DNA of 64,000 bases from JAGVDM01 sp964642315 (GTDB lineage Bacteria; Patescibacteriota; Gracilibacteria; Peribacterales; Peribacteraceae): NCBI GenBank assembly GCA_964642315.1, contig CAZXOG010000001.1, positions 504,604 to 568,603 on the forward strand. The letters are read 5' to 3'. Below the pieces are notes generated by a model. It saw only the letters and a list, made by a program, of their open reading frames with translations, was not told the DNA's origin and searched no databases. Within the stretch, counting starts at the first letter, position 1. Every line of letters starts with the position of its first letter. Of this stretch, positions 51,441 to 60,292 are shown in pieces. A program made the position numbers and the translations under genes.

Positions 51441-52727
51441 TCAGGAGCGAAGAAGATGGCGAACATTCTTCAATCGCTCGCGAACTTCCGCCTCGAACCC
51501 CCGATCCGTCGGCTGGTAGAAATTCTTGGGGGTCATCCCCATGGGGAAGTAGTTCGCCTGCACGATGCCGCCGTCGTAGTCGTGCGGGTACTTGTACCCC
51601 TCGTGGTAGCCCTGCTCGCGCATGCCCTTCACCGGCGCGTTGCGCAGGTGGTTCGGCACTTCGAGCGTCGGCTGGCGATCAATCGCGACTTTCACGGCGT
51701 CCTTCGCGCGAGTGACCGCGTTGCTCTTGGGCGCCTGCGCGAGATACACGCACGCATGGGCGAGGAAGAATTCCCCCTCCGGCAAGCCGACCATCTCGAA
51801 CGCCTGCCACGCGCTCACGACGATCTGCAGGGCGCGCGGATCGGCGTTCCCGATATCCTCGCTCGCGAAGATCGCCATGCGGCGGAAGAGGAACCGCGGC
51901 TCCTCCCCGCCCGCGAGCATGGAGAAGAGCCACACGAGAGCGGCATCCGGGTCGCTGCCGCGAAGCGTCTTAATGAAGGCCGAGACAGTGTTGTAGTGAT
52001 CCTCGCCGGATTTGTCGTACCGGCGGTTGCGCTCGCGGAAGAGCTGCTCCGCATCCGCAAGGGTGATGCGCTCACCGATGGAGAGCACCGCGAGTTCCAA
52101 AGCATTGAGCGCGATGCGCGCGTCGCCATTCGCAATCGCTGCAAGATGCGAAACGGCGTCATCCGCCATGCGGATCCTCCCTCCGTACCCGCGTTCATCC
52201 GCGAGCGCGCTCTTGAGGATCGCCACAAGGTGATCAGGCTTAAGCGGCTGCAGCAGGTACACGGTGGAACGCGAGACGAGAGCGGCATTCACCTCGAAGT
52301 ACGGGTTCTCGGTCGTTGCGCCGATGAGGATGACGGTTCCTGCTTCCACATACGGCAGCAGGGCATCCTGCTGGGCCTTGTTGAAACGGTGGATTTCATC
52401 AATGAAGAGTACCGTGCGCTGCGCGAATGTCGTGAACCGCTGCTCCGCCTCGGCGCACACGGCCTTCAGCTCCTTTACTCCGCTCAAGACCGCATTGAGC
52501 TGGGTGAAATGCGCTTTCGTAGCATCGGCGATCACGCCAGCGAGCGTCGTTTTGCCCGTCCCCGGGGGTCCTGCCAGGATCACCGAGGATAGTGCATCGG
52601 TCTCAATCGCAACCCGCAGAGGCTTGCCTTCGCCAAGCATGTGCTCCTGGCCCACGAATTCCGCAAGTGTGCGCGGACGCATGCGGTACGCGAGTGGAAC
52701 CTGCGGGAGCGTTGCACGAGGGGGCAT
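51441..52727 (-). CDS. rarA: Replication-associated recombination protein RarA (MgsA)
   Basis: The 428-residue AAA+ ATPase related to clamp loaders has the N-terminal 'PLAYRMRPRTLAEFVGQEH', Walker A GPPGTGKT, Walker B 'VLFIDEIHRF' and the RarA-specific C-terminal region ('YKYPHDYDGGIVQANYFP'). It acts at stalled replication forks. TATCCT (52737-52742) ends 9 nt before ATG 52727. Confidence 0.95.
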   Translation of the reverse strand: MPPRATLPQVPLAYRMRPRTLAEFVGQEHMLGEGKPLRVAIETDALSSVILAGPPGTGKTTLAGVIADATKAHFTQLNAVLSGVKELKAVCAEAEQRFTTFAQRTVLFIDEIHRFNKAQQDALLPYVEAGTVILIGATTENPYFEVNAALVSRSTVYLLQPLKPDHLVAILKSALADERGYGGRIRMADDAVSHLAAIANGDARIALNALELAVLSIGERITLADAEQLFRERNRRYDKSGEDHYNTVSAFIKTLRGSDPDAALVWLFSMLAGGEEPRFLFRRMAIFASEDIGNADPRALQIVVSAWQAFEMVGLPEGEFFLAHACVYLAQAPKSNAVTRAKDAVKVAIDRQPTLEVPNHLRNAPVKGMREQGYHEGYKYPHDYDGGIVQANYFPMGMTPKNFYQPTDRGFEAEVRERLKNVRHLLRS

Positions 52728-52889
52728 GGGAGAAAAAGGATAGCATGGAAGTGTATACGGTATTCAGGGGGGTATTCAGAATACAGGAAGATGCCTCCCG
52801 TCATCCCTGTGTACCGCATACTGAATACTGATCCCTCATACTGTATTCATGGTGAAAGCGCGCTGCATTCATGGTATACTGGAATGAAC

Positions 52890-53282
52890 ATGGCGGACTT
52901 CACTACCAGCATGCAGGCTGCAGATAATGCCCCGCTCACCGAGCGGGAGCAGCAGCGCATGGGCGTGCCGGTGGGCGGGAAGCTCAGTCCCGAGCACCTC
53001 GCCTTCCTCAAGGAAGTGAAACGCCTCATCGAGACGAAGGAGATTGACCCCTACGATCCGAAGACATTCCTGAAGAAGGATGTGTACGACTCTCTCAATG
53101 AGGAGTGGATCGAGAAAACTGATCTCGCTCTCGCGAATATCGCGGGTCTCCTGCGGCAGGTCTACGAGCTCTTTGTCCGCAAGGACACGCCGGATGAATC
53201 CCCGCAGTACCAGACGATGATCGAGCAGCTGTGGGACATGAAACAGCGCATCGAGCAGCACCACGACGTCTTTAAGTTCTAA
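52890..53282 (+). CDS. Uncharacterised protein, 130 residues
   Basis: The product is soluble and helical, with 'LSPEHLAFLKEVKRLIETKE' and a C-terminal helix rich in charged residues. No family is recognised. TATACT (52875-52880) ends 9 nt before ATG 52890, and the next gene follows after 10 bp, so the two form a small operon. Confidence 0.65.
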   Translation: MADFTTSMQAADNAPLTEREQQRMGVPVGGKLSPEHLAFLKEVKRLIETKEIDPYDPKTFLKKDVYDSLNEEWIEKTDLALANIAGLLRQVYELFVRKDTPDESPQYQTMIEQLWDMKQRIEQHHDVFKF

Positions 53283-53292
53283 CGCCGCAACC

Positions 53293-53598
53293 ATGCCACG
53301 CACACGGACTCCCGAAGCGGCTCCAGAAACCCCCCGCGAAACGGCGCCACTCGAGGCGTTCAAAGAGGAACGCGGCGCCCTTGACCGCATGGAGGAAAAC
53401 GATCCCGCATTCCCGGAGCGCCTCGGTACCGTGCGCGCACAGGCGGAAGTGCTCGACGAGCGCCTGCTCGACACCCTCGCAGTGCGCATTGAGGCTGATC
53501 CTGCCCTGCGCGGACGCATGGAGGAACTGCACCTCCCATCCTGGCGCCAGATTTCCCACGAACGCGAGGCGAAACCGGAACATCTGCAAACGACCTAG
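53293..53598 (+). CDS. Uncharacterised acidic helical protein, 101 residues
   Basis: The protein has a Pro/Glu-rich start and then charged helices ('LGTVRAQAEVLDERLLDTLA'). No family is recognised. It lies 10 bp after the previous gene. Its TAG overlaps the miaA stop (CTAG), so the genes meet tail to tail. Confidence 0.55.
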   Translation: MPRTRTPEAAPETPRETAPLEAFKEERGALDRMEENDPAFPERLGTVRAQAEVLDERLLDTLAVRIEADPALRGRMEELHLPSWRQISHEREAKPEHLQTT

Positions 53599-54545
53599 AG
53601 CCAGATAATCCGCGGATCGCCCCGCCACCACGAGAGCTGCCGCCGGGCGTACCGACGGGTCTTCGCAGCAATCTGGGAAACGAGCTCTGCCACGGATGCC
53701 GGCGCGCCGCTGCGGAGGAAACGGATCACCTCACGGTACCCGTGACTCTTCATGGCGGGGTCTTCGGCTGTACAGCCTTCCGCGAGAAGCCGGCGAACTT
53801 CCGCAATCCACCCCGCCTTGAACATCTGCCCTGTACGCGCGTCAATGCGCCGGTATAGCTCCTCTCGCGGCGGCGCGACACCGAGGATAAGCAGATCACG
53901 CGCGTGTTCCGGCGCAGAATGCCCGGAGCGCAGTTCTCCCCTCGGCACCACGTGCGATTTCGGCGATGCGAGGAGCTCGTGGATCTCAAGTGCGCGAAGA
54001 ACGTACGGCTTGTTGCGCCAGTCGATCGCGGCAGCAGACACGGGATCTACCTCCGCGAGCCGCCGGTGGAGCACGGCTCCGCCATCTCTGTCGTACACGG
54101 CGCTCAGGCGCTCGCGAACCGCGGGATCCGCCGGTGGCCCGAGAGTGAGCGCATCGATCACCGTGCTCACGTACAGCATGGATCCGCCGACGAGCAGCGG
54201 TACTGCACCGCGGCCGCGGATACCCTCAATCGCACCCTCCGCCTGCCGCTGGTACCAGCCCGCAGTCGCCTCCTCCTGCGGAGAGAGTACGTCCAGGAGG
54301 TGGTGGGGAACACGACGACGCTCCGGAAGCGGGATCTTCGCGGTGCCGATATCGAGCCCGCGGTACAGCTGCCGTGAATCGGCATTCACGATCTCGGCAT
54401 CCATCCCCTGCCCCTCAAGGAACGTCGCGACTTCCAGCGAGAGCGCAGTCTTGCCGCCTGCGGTTGGGCCGAGGATGACAACGAGCGGCTGGCCATTGCG
54501 GGCAAGGAAATCGGTGAGAAGCCGCTGCCAACGGGGGCTTGCCAT
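53595..54545 (-). CDS. miaA: tRNA dimethylallyltransferase
   Basis: The 316-residue protein has the P-loop 'VILGPTAGGKTALSLEVA', 'VNADSRQLYRGLDIGTAK', 'VGGSMLYV' and the C-terminal 'AKTRRYARRQLSWWRGD'. It adds the isopentenyl group to A37 of tRNAs reading U-starting codons. TACCAT (54552-54557) ends 6 nt before ATG 54545. Confidence 0.96.
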   Translation of the reverse strand: MASPRWQRLLTDFLARNGQPLVVILGPTAGGKTALSLEVATFLEGQGMDAEIVNADSRQLYRGLDIGTAKIPLPERRRVPHHLLDVLSPQEEATAGWYQRQAEGAIEGIRGRGAVPLLVGGSMLYVSTVIDALTLGPPADPAVRERLSAVYDRDGGAVLHRRLAEVDPVSAAAIDWRNKPYVLRALEIHELLASPKSHVVPRGELRSGHSAPEHARDLLILGVAPPREELYRRIDARTGQMFKAGWIAEVRRLLAEGCTAEDPAMKSHGYREVIRFLRSGAPASVAELVSQIAAKTRRYARRQLSWWRGDPRIIWL

Positions 54546-54704
54546 ACACAGATGGTATCAAGCGGAGGCATCGGAAACACGGAATGTAATATAAACTTCA
54601 CAAGGCAGAACTCGGCAACATTCCTCCGGGGATGCCTACTGCCTGCACAAGCGGCAATTTGCTAGAATAGAAGCGGAAATTCGACATTTCTCCACTCCCA
54701 AACC

Positions 54705-55367
54705 ATGCACCCTCTCATTCAGTCGATTGCTCAGGATATTTCCCGTGGCCGGCTCACGCCGCAGAACACGTTGATCCCAACGGTGATCGAGAAGACTCAG
54801 TTCGGCGAACGCGTCTACGACATCTACTCGCGTCTGCTCGAGGAGCGCATCATCTTCCTCGGCACGCCGATTAACGACGACATCGCAAACTCCATCATCG
54901 CGCAGCTCCTCTTCCTCCAGAAGGAAGACCCGAAGAAAGATATCACCCTCTACGTGAACTCTCCGGGCGGGCAGGTGACCTCCACGCTCGCGATGTACGA
55001 CACCATGCAATACGTCCAGCCGGATATCTCCACAGTGTGCCTCGGCATGGCAGCGAGCGGCGCAGCAGTGATCCTCATGGGTGGCGCCAAGGGGAAGCGG
55101 TTCGCCCTGGAGCACTCCGAAATCATGATTCACCAGCCACTCGGCGGAGCAGAAGGGCAGGCGACGGACATCGCGATTCACGCCGATCACATCATCAAGA
55201 CGAAAGATCTCTTGAACGAGCTCATCGCAAAACATGCGAACCAGCCGCTCGAAAAAGTCCGGCAGGATACCGAGCGCGACAAGTTCATGAAAGCGGAAGA
55301 AGCTCTCGCCTACGGCCTGATCGACAGGATCATCACTCGCAGCTCGCAAGCAAAGACCGCAAAGTGA
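54705..55367 (+). CDS. clpP: ATP-dependent Clp protease proteolytic subunit
   Basis: The 220-residue serine protease has the 'NSPGGQVTSTLAMYDTMQY' segment, the catalytic Ser in 'GMAASGAAVILM' and the His in 'MIHQPLGG', with a later Asp. The residue after the catalytic Ser (G instead of the usual M) is a minor variation. It forms the ClpP barrel with ClpX/ClpA-type unfoldases. TAGAAT (54664-54669) is followed by a 35-nt pyrimidine-rich leader, so this is one of the non-leaderless genes. Confidence 0.95.
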   Translation: MHPLIQSIAQDISRGRLTPQNTLIPTVIEKTQFGERVYDIYSRLLEERIIFLGTPINDDIANSIIAQLLFLQKEDPKKDITLYVNSPGGQVTSTLAMYDTMQYVQPDISTVCLGMAASGAAVILMGGAKGKRFALEHSEIMIHQPLGGAEGQATDIAIHADHIIKTKDLLNELIAKHANQPLEKVRQDTERDKFMKAEEALAYGLIDRIITRSSQAKTAK

Positions 55368-55386
55368 CGCGCAACAGAATCTGCAC

Positions 55387-55422
55387 CACAAAGAAACTCC
55401 CCGAACGGGGAGTTTCTTTGTG
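55387..55422. terminator. Strong bidirectional intrinsic terminator
   Basis: A perfect 16-bp stem (55387-55402 with 55407-55422) with a 4-nt loop, GC-rich at the tip and A/T-rich at the base, lies between the convergent clpP and the Cys-rich membrane protein gene. It works as an A-run/T-run terminator in both directions. Confidence 0.9.
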
Positions 55423-55437
55423 AAAGCGACGTAACGG

Positions 55438-55926
55438 CTACTTCGTGCAGCACGACCCTTCCGCGGAGCAACAACTGCCGCCATCCTTGCTCTTGCAACA
55501 GCACGAGAGGGACATCTTCACGGAGAGCAGCACGCCGAGCAGCCACATAAGCGCGTTCGTCGCTGCTGCCATGGCCTGCGAGAGCATCTCCGGATCGCCG
55601 GAAAGCACAGGCTTGAGGAGCATACCGACGATGATCGAACCGAGAGCGACTGCACTGCACCACACCCCGACGAGGATATGTTTCTTCCACACGAGAAGAG
55701 CGCCCCCCACAATCATGAGGAACGGGAGAATATAGCCCCAGATCATGCCGAAGAACGAGAGGAATCCAAGGCCGCTCGCCACCATACCCGGGAACGAGCC
55801 GATGGCCTGCAGGTGTGAAATGCCGAGGAGTACGAGGCCGGCCCCTACGGCGACACGGGTGACGGTGGCAATGACCGACTTGGGATCCTTCATGCAACAC
55901 CCGGAAACGGGACAGCATTCCATCAT
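55438..55926 (-). CDS. Membrane protein with Cys-rich N- and C-termini
   Basis: The 162-residue protein starts MMECCPVSGCCMKDP and ends with a 'SCCCKSKDGGSCC' cluster and a final CC. Between them lie four hydrophobic segments (about residues 20-40, 52-75, 80-103, 120-137), DoxX-like in size. The cysteine pairs at both ends suggest metal binding or thiol chemistry on one membrane side. The function is unknown. Confidence 0.65.
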   Translation of the reverse strand: MMECCPVSGCCMKDPKSVIATVTRVAVGAGLVLLGISHLQAIGSFPGMVASGLGFLSFFGMIWGYILPFLMIVGGALLVWKKHILVGVWCSAVALGSIIVGMLLKPVLSGDPEMLSQAMAAATNALMWLLGVLLSVKMSLSCCCKSKDGGSCCSAEGSCCTK

Positions 55927-56052
55927 GGGCAAAGGGGGGAAGAGCTACGGGAGTATCAAGTGTGCTCGGCGTGAGGCGGCACCTCAAGCGAGCAGGAAGA
56001 AATCGTCGAATCCGCGCAACACGAACTCGCGGGGCTCGTGTATCCTGCGGCG

Positions 56053-57108
56053 GTGTTCACACTCAGAACATCAACGCCGATCGGCCGCCGCGGGCAGCTG
56101 CGCACTCCCCACGGCACCATTGAAACTCCGTTCTTCATGCCCGTGGGAACTGCAGGAGCGATGAAGGGCATCACACACGAAGATCTGATCGCGCTCGGTG
56201 CGCAGATCCTGCTCTGTAACACCTACCACCTGCACGTGAGCCCGGGCGAAACGATCGTCAAAGAGGCAGGAGGGCTCCACCGGTTCATCGGGTGGGATCT
56301 GCCCATCCTCACGGATTCCGGCGGGTACCAGGTGTACTCGCTTCGGCGCCATAACGCCGTGGAGGATCATGGCGTGACCTTCCACTCGCACCTCACGGGC
56401 GAGGAGCGGTTCATGGGGCCCGCGGAATCCATGGCAATCCAGCACGCACTCGGCGCGGACATCATCATGTGTTTCGACGAGTGCCCGCCCTCCACCGCGC
56501 CGCGCGCGGAAATCGCCCGCGCCGTGGACCGCACCCTGCGATGGGCAAAAGAATGCAAACGGATCCACGCCGAGAGCGGCTCTCATTCGCTCCTCTTCGG
56601 CATCGTGCAGGGAGGGCTGGAGCGCGACCTGCGGGAGAAATGCGCACAGGAGTTGCAGGAGATCGGGTTTGACGGCTATGCCCTGGGGGGACTCGCCGTG
56701 GGAGAATCGGAAGCGGATATGCTCGCGGTGGTGCAGGCTGCCGCTCCCCTGCTCCCCGAAGACCGGCCGCGGTACCTGATGGGAGTAGGTGAAATCGGAC
56801 AGCTTCGTACCTGTGTGCGTGCGGGCATAGATATGTTCGACTGCGTTCTGCCCATGCGCCTCGCGCGGCACGGCACGCTGATCATGGGGGACGGTTCCAC
56901 AATCCGCATTGTTGCCAGCCAGTACCGCACGGCGCACGAGCCGATTGATCCAGAGTCCCCATCCCCCATGAGCCGCACGCATGGAAAGAGCTATTTAAAC
57001 CATCTGCTCCGCACCAAGGAGCGCCTGGGCGAACACATCGCGGAGATGCAGAACCTCGGCGTCACGCTCAAGACGATGCAGGATCTTCGGGCGGAAATCA
57101 GCGAATAG
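56053..57108 (+). CDS. tgt: Queuine/preQ1 tRNA-guanine transglycosylase lacking the zinc-site cysteines
   Basis: The 351-residue protein has the TIM-barrel Tgt motifs: 'PFFMPVGTAG', the catalytic 'LTDSGGYQVYSL', 'FDECPPS', 'GGLAVGES' and 'MFDCVLP'. It exchanges the wobble guanine of NAU-codon tRNAs for a queuosine precursor. The usual C-x-C-x2-C zinc motif is replaced by S-P-S-P-M-S ('DPESPSPMS'), and only the later His ('YLNHLL') remains. GTG 56053 is chosen because TATCCT (56041-56046) ends 6 nt before it and the family N-terminus starts here. Confidence 0.9.
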   Translation: MFTLRTSTPIGRRGQLRTPHGTIETPFFMPVGTAGAMKGITHEDLIALGAQILLCNTYHLHVSPGETIVKEAGGLHRFIGWDLPILTDSGGYQVYSLRRHNAVEDHGVTFHSHLTGEERFMGPAESMAIQHALGADIIMCFDECPPSTAPRAEIARAVDRTLRWAKECKRIHAESGSHSLLFGIVQGGLERDLREKCAQELQEIGFDGYALGGLAVGESEADMLAVVQAAAPLLPEDRPRYLMGVGEIGQLRTCVRAGIDMFDCVLPMRLARHGTLIMGDGSTIRIVASQYRTAHEPIDPESPSPMSRTHGKSYLNHLLRTKERLGEHIAEMQNLGVTLKTMQDLRAEISE

Positions 57109-57195
57109 CGACGAGCGGTTAGCGAGTGCAACGAAAACCGCGGAGCTTGCTTCCATGCAATCCAGCTACCGGCTACACGCTTACCGCTCTAATCC

Positions 57196-57513
57196 CTACT
57201 TCGCCGTAATTCCCGTGATTTCGATCGTCGTGTAATCCTGCCGGTGCCCGTGCACGCGGCGGTAACGCTTGCGGCGGCGCATCTTGAACACACGCACTTT
57301 GTCACCCTGCCCGTGGCCGATCACCTTCGCCTGCACGGATGCGCCCTTCACCGTCGGCGTGCCGAGAGTCACGCTGCCAGCGCTCTCCGCGAGGAGCAGC
57401 ACACTCTCGAACGTCACGGTCGCACCTTCCGCCGCGTCGAGGAGCGGCACTTCCAGCGTGTCGCCCTTGGCAACCTTCTCCTGAAAACCGGCGATGTCGA
57501 CAATCGCAAACAT
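57196..57513 (-). CDS. rplU: 50S ribosomal protein L21
   Basis: The 105-residue protein starts MFAIVDIAGFQEKVAKGD and has 'KVRVFKMRRRKRYRRVHGHR', the L21 signature. L27 (rpmA), its usual neighbour, is not adjacent. TACACT (57525-57530) ends 11 nt before the ATG. Confidence 0.93.
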   Translation of the reverse strand: MFAIVDIAGFQEKVAKGDTLEVPLLDAAEGATVTFESVLLLAESAGSVTLGTPTVKGASVQAKVIGHGQGDKVRVFKMRRRKRYRRVHGHRQDYTTIEITGITAK

Positions 57514-57587
57514 CTGACCGCGGCAGTGTACGGAGGTGCGGTATCCTGGGCAAGGGAATTAGCGAGAATCACGGAAGACACCAGCAC

Positions 57588-59273
57588 CTATGCGGCGTGC
57601 CTCCCTCCTCCTCCCTTCAAACGATCCCTCACGTACCGCAACTGCGCAAGCTTGTTCGGGAGACCGATCGTCCAGTTCGCATGGTGCAGCACCATGCCCT
57701 CCGGAAGCGGCAGAGCCATTCCCGGTGCCCACAGCTTCCCCGTGAGAGTGCCGCCGCTCATGAAGGTATCCGGCAGAAACCCCCACCGGACGTCGCAATC
57801 CCGCCGACGCAAGAGGCGATTTGCCGCAATCTGATCATCTGGATGGAGGGCTCTGGCCCTCAGCCAGAACCGGAGCGTCCTCTCATTCCCTCGACACGCA
57901 AAGAAACCGGTACAAGCAATCCCCCGCGGAGAATCTTTCTGGAAAACAATATCCTTGCCCTCCAGCGCTGCGGCAATACTCCCCCAACTCTCGCGGAAGA
58001 ACTGGATGTCCGGATCGGCGAAAATGAACACTCGGCCCCAGTTCTGCCAGATCGCCGCAATGATAGCATCCATCTTCTCGCGCGTTATGCCGCCCCACTG
58101 ACGGTCGCGGTACGAGGCAGCCCTCGTCATCCCGCGTCCATCCCCAACCATCAGTACCGGCTTGTACTCCGAGACGGAGGGCAGGAACCATTCGTCCACC
58201 AGCACCTGGTACGCAGGGGTGAAAAAGCAGTGAATATTGATCTGCCCACTTGCTGGAAACACCGCTGGCAGTGACTCTGTGGAATGGTAAAAATCCCGAA
58301 TGCACCGTACGAAATTGTCGCCAGAAACCAACGCATGCGCCTCCAGGCACGCAGCCCGCATTCGATCTTCCTGTTCCCGTGGAACAGCACGGAGGATCGC
58401 TTCGATTCTCGGCACATCGCGCTCGGCAACCCGAAGGATGCACGCATCCCACTCAATACCCCGGATGAACGGCAATTGCAGCCCGTCTGATATGAGCACG
58501 GGAATGGCGCCAGCCTGCAGGGATTCCCAGATACGGAAACTGCTCCCGCCCACCCCGCGCGGGCAGAGCGAGAACCTCGATCGGGAAAGCGCATCCTGGT
58601 ATTCGTTTTTCTCGGCCTTCTGCTGCTCCGCAGAATTCCTCCCGCGGAACACATCCCTCGCGAAGTGCCATTCGCTCCGTTCTTTGAGAATCACTGCATC
58701 CCCCGCAGGCAACGCGAAAATCGCCGCTCTGCACGGATGTGTGTTCGCCCCGATGAACGAAAACCATATATCCTTCCGGTGCGCCGGTCCCGTGCCGTGC
58801 ACCGGGTAGTGCGGGAAGGGCAGCGTGAGGATGCCGTCGCGGCATGCCGGAGCGGCATTCGGCGTGAACAGCGTCCGTACACCCATGCGCGCAAGCCAGG
58901 GAAGAATGTGCTCGACGTAATCGTGCTGGCAGACGGTGAACCCGCCGGGCAGCGGTTTCACGGAAAGCAGGAGATCCCACCTGTTCTGGTTGATGATTAC
59001 CGACCAGGGAACCGCAAGGTACGGCACATTCGGAATGGGTTGCGCTTTGAGCAGGCGATACGCCCAGTGCTCCGTCGGAACGGGATCGCACCGGAACAAC
59101 GCAGTTGCGTACTCGTGGGAACGCGCAGCGGGCGTCGCTCTCTCCCCATAACGGATCCTACGGAACGCGTTGCGCGACCCCTGGGCGCATGTATAGGCAT
59201 GCAGGCAAACCACCATCTTCAGGCTCGGAAGTCTCTTGAGGAATGCACGGACGAGCACGAACATTCTGCGCAT
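57588..59273 (-). CDS. Two-domain glycosyltransferase: exostosin-like plus GT77-like
   Basis: The protein (561 residues from ATG 59273) has an N-terminal exostosin/GT47-like half, with 'FSLCPRGVGGSSFRIWESLQ' and 'AGAIPVLISDG'. The C-terminal half looks like a nucleotide-diphospho-sugar transferase of GT77 type: 'FIFADPDIQFFRESWG', 'GIACTGFFACRGNERTL', 'DDQIAANRLLRRRDCDVRW' and a final 'LHHANWT'. Both types are commoner in eukaryotes. An alternative ATG at 59345, 2 nt after the Smr stop, would add 24 residues and couple it to the Smr gene. Confidence 0.7.
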   Translation of the reverse strand: MRRMFVLVRAFLKRLPSLKMVVCLHAYTCAQGSRNAFRRIRYGERATPAARSHEYATALFRCDPVPTEHWAYRLLKAQPIPNVPYLAVPWSVIINQNRWDLLLSVKPLPGGFTVCQHDYVEHILPWLARMGVRTLFTPNAAPACRDGILTLPFPHYPVHGTGPAHRKDIWFSFIGANTHPCRAAIFALPAGDAVILKERSEWHFARDVFRGRNSAEQQKAEKNEYQDALSRSRFSLCPRGVGGSSFRIWESLQAGAIPVLISDGLQLPFIRGIEWDACILRVAERDVPRIEAILRAVPREQEDRMRAACLEAHALVSGDNFVRCIRDFYHSTESLPAVFPASGQINIHCFFTPAYQVLVDEWFLPSVSEYKPVLMVGDGRGMTRAASYRDRQWGGITREKMDAIIAAIWQNWGRVFIFADPDIQFFRESWGSIAAALEGKDIVFQKDSPRGIACTGFFACRGNERTLRFWLRARALHPDDQIAANRLLRRRDCDVRWGFLPDTFMSGGTLTGKLWAPGMALPLPEGMVLHHANWTIGLPNKLAQLRYVRDRLKGGGGRHAA

Positions 59274-59347
59274 GACAGCATGGAGTGGAGAACAACGAAC
59301 GCCCCGACAGATCCTACCGGTTCCTCCGGTGGGAGAGAACGCCATGT

Positions 59348-59602
59348 TCAGTGCTTGAAATGCACGAAGAGCCTGCCATGGTTCTTCTCATCCACCTCGA
59401 ACCGGTGATACTTGGCCTTGATGTGCGGCTGGTGGAGGAACCGGATCACCCTGCGCCTGAGCTGTCCGCTCCCCTTGCCGGGGATGATCTCCACGACGGA
59501 GATCTTCTTGGCGACCGCCGTATCAATCACCCGGCCAAGCTCCTCGCTGATGGCCTTGCCGTCGTTGAACACCTCGTGGAGATCGAGGGACATGTGCGAC
59601 AT
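59348..59602 (-). CDS. Smr-domain protein
   Basis: The 84-residue protein consists only of the Smr (MutS2 C-terminal) domain: 'SLDLHEVFNDGK' for the L-D-L-H motif and 'IIPGKGSGQLRRRVIRFL' for the GxG loop. Such domains nick or bind DNA or RNA, and in MutS2 they act on collided ribosomes. TATAGT (59609-59614) ends 6 nt before ATG 59602. Confidence 0.85.
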   Translation of the reverse strand: MSHMSLDLHEVFNDGKAISEELGRVIDTAVAKKISVVEIIPGKGSGQLRRRVIRFLHQPHIKAKYHRFEVDEKNHGRLFVHFKH

Positions 59603-59617
59603 ACGGCGACTATACGC

Positions 59618-60229
59618 TCACCACAATTCCACCACATCGATCCATCCATCCAACTCCTCTTCCTTCTGCACGTACCCGCGGAAATCGATCTCCTCCCCAC
59701 GGTGTACCGCGAAATGCAGGTGTGCCCGTTCCCCATCAGTTTCGTTGGTGTACGCCGCCCCCAGCACTCCGATGCGATTGCCGGTGTGCAGCACGCGCCC
59801 GACCCGCGTCTTCACCGATGCGAGCCGCAGGTGACCGTAGAGCACCGTGAACTTCTCCCCGTACGCGGAACACTCCTGCACCAGGACGCCGCCGTACCCG
59901 GTGACCCATCCCTTGTGCACCACCTCGCCATCACATGCGGCGGAAACGACGACGTCGCGCGCCTCCTCCCCCGGGAGCAACTCGTAATCCGTCCCCGTGT
60001 GGTAGCCGGTGAACCGCTCTGGCTGCACCGGTGAGTCCTCCGGAGTGACATAGAGCCCAAGAACCTTCTGGGTAACACGGGCCGCCTCCTGTTTCACGGG
60101 AGGCTTCCATTTGCTCACCGCAACAACCCTGCCGGCGACATTCCCCTCAAGCTGCGAAGATTCTTGCTGCATGGAGCAAGCCACGAGAGCAAACGAACAA
60201 CAGAGAACGCCAACAGTGATGTACCTCAC
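59618..60229 (-). CDS. M23-family peptidase, lipoprotein
   Basis: The 203-residue protein has a signal peptide with lipobox LVAC (Cys18) and a compact M23 domain with H77-x3-D81 (HTGTD), H133 and H170-x-H172 (HLHF). It is a small secreted zinc peptidase likely to act on peptidoglycan. The start is GTG 60229. It is preceded by a pyrimidine-rich leader and no Shine-Dalgarno. Confidence 0.85.
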   Translation of the reverse strand: MRYITVGVLCCSFALVACSMQQESSQLEGNVAGRVVAVSKWKPPVKQEAARVTQKVLGLYVTPEDSPVQPERFTGYHTGTDYELLPGEEARDVVVSAACDGEVVHKGWVTGYGGVLVQECSAYGEKFTVLYGHLRLASVKTRVGRVLHTGNRIGVLGAAYTNETDGERAHLHFAVHRGEEIDFRGYVQKEEELDGWIDVVELW

Positions 60230-60292
60230 ATGCAAGAAAAAGAAAGGGGAAATAGGTAGGAGACTTCTGAGGAGGTAGCATAGCATTCCCGC

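Noticed and set aside
51420..51712. Possible plus-strand leaderless gene from ATG 51434, with TACAAT 8 nt upstream
   Set aside because: The frame is antisense to the 3' end of rarA and its translation is Ser/Arg/Pro-rich low complexity. The AT-rich gap gives -10-like boxes easily on both strands.
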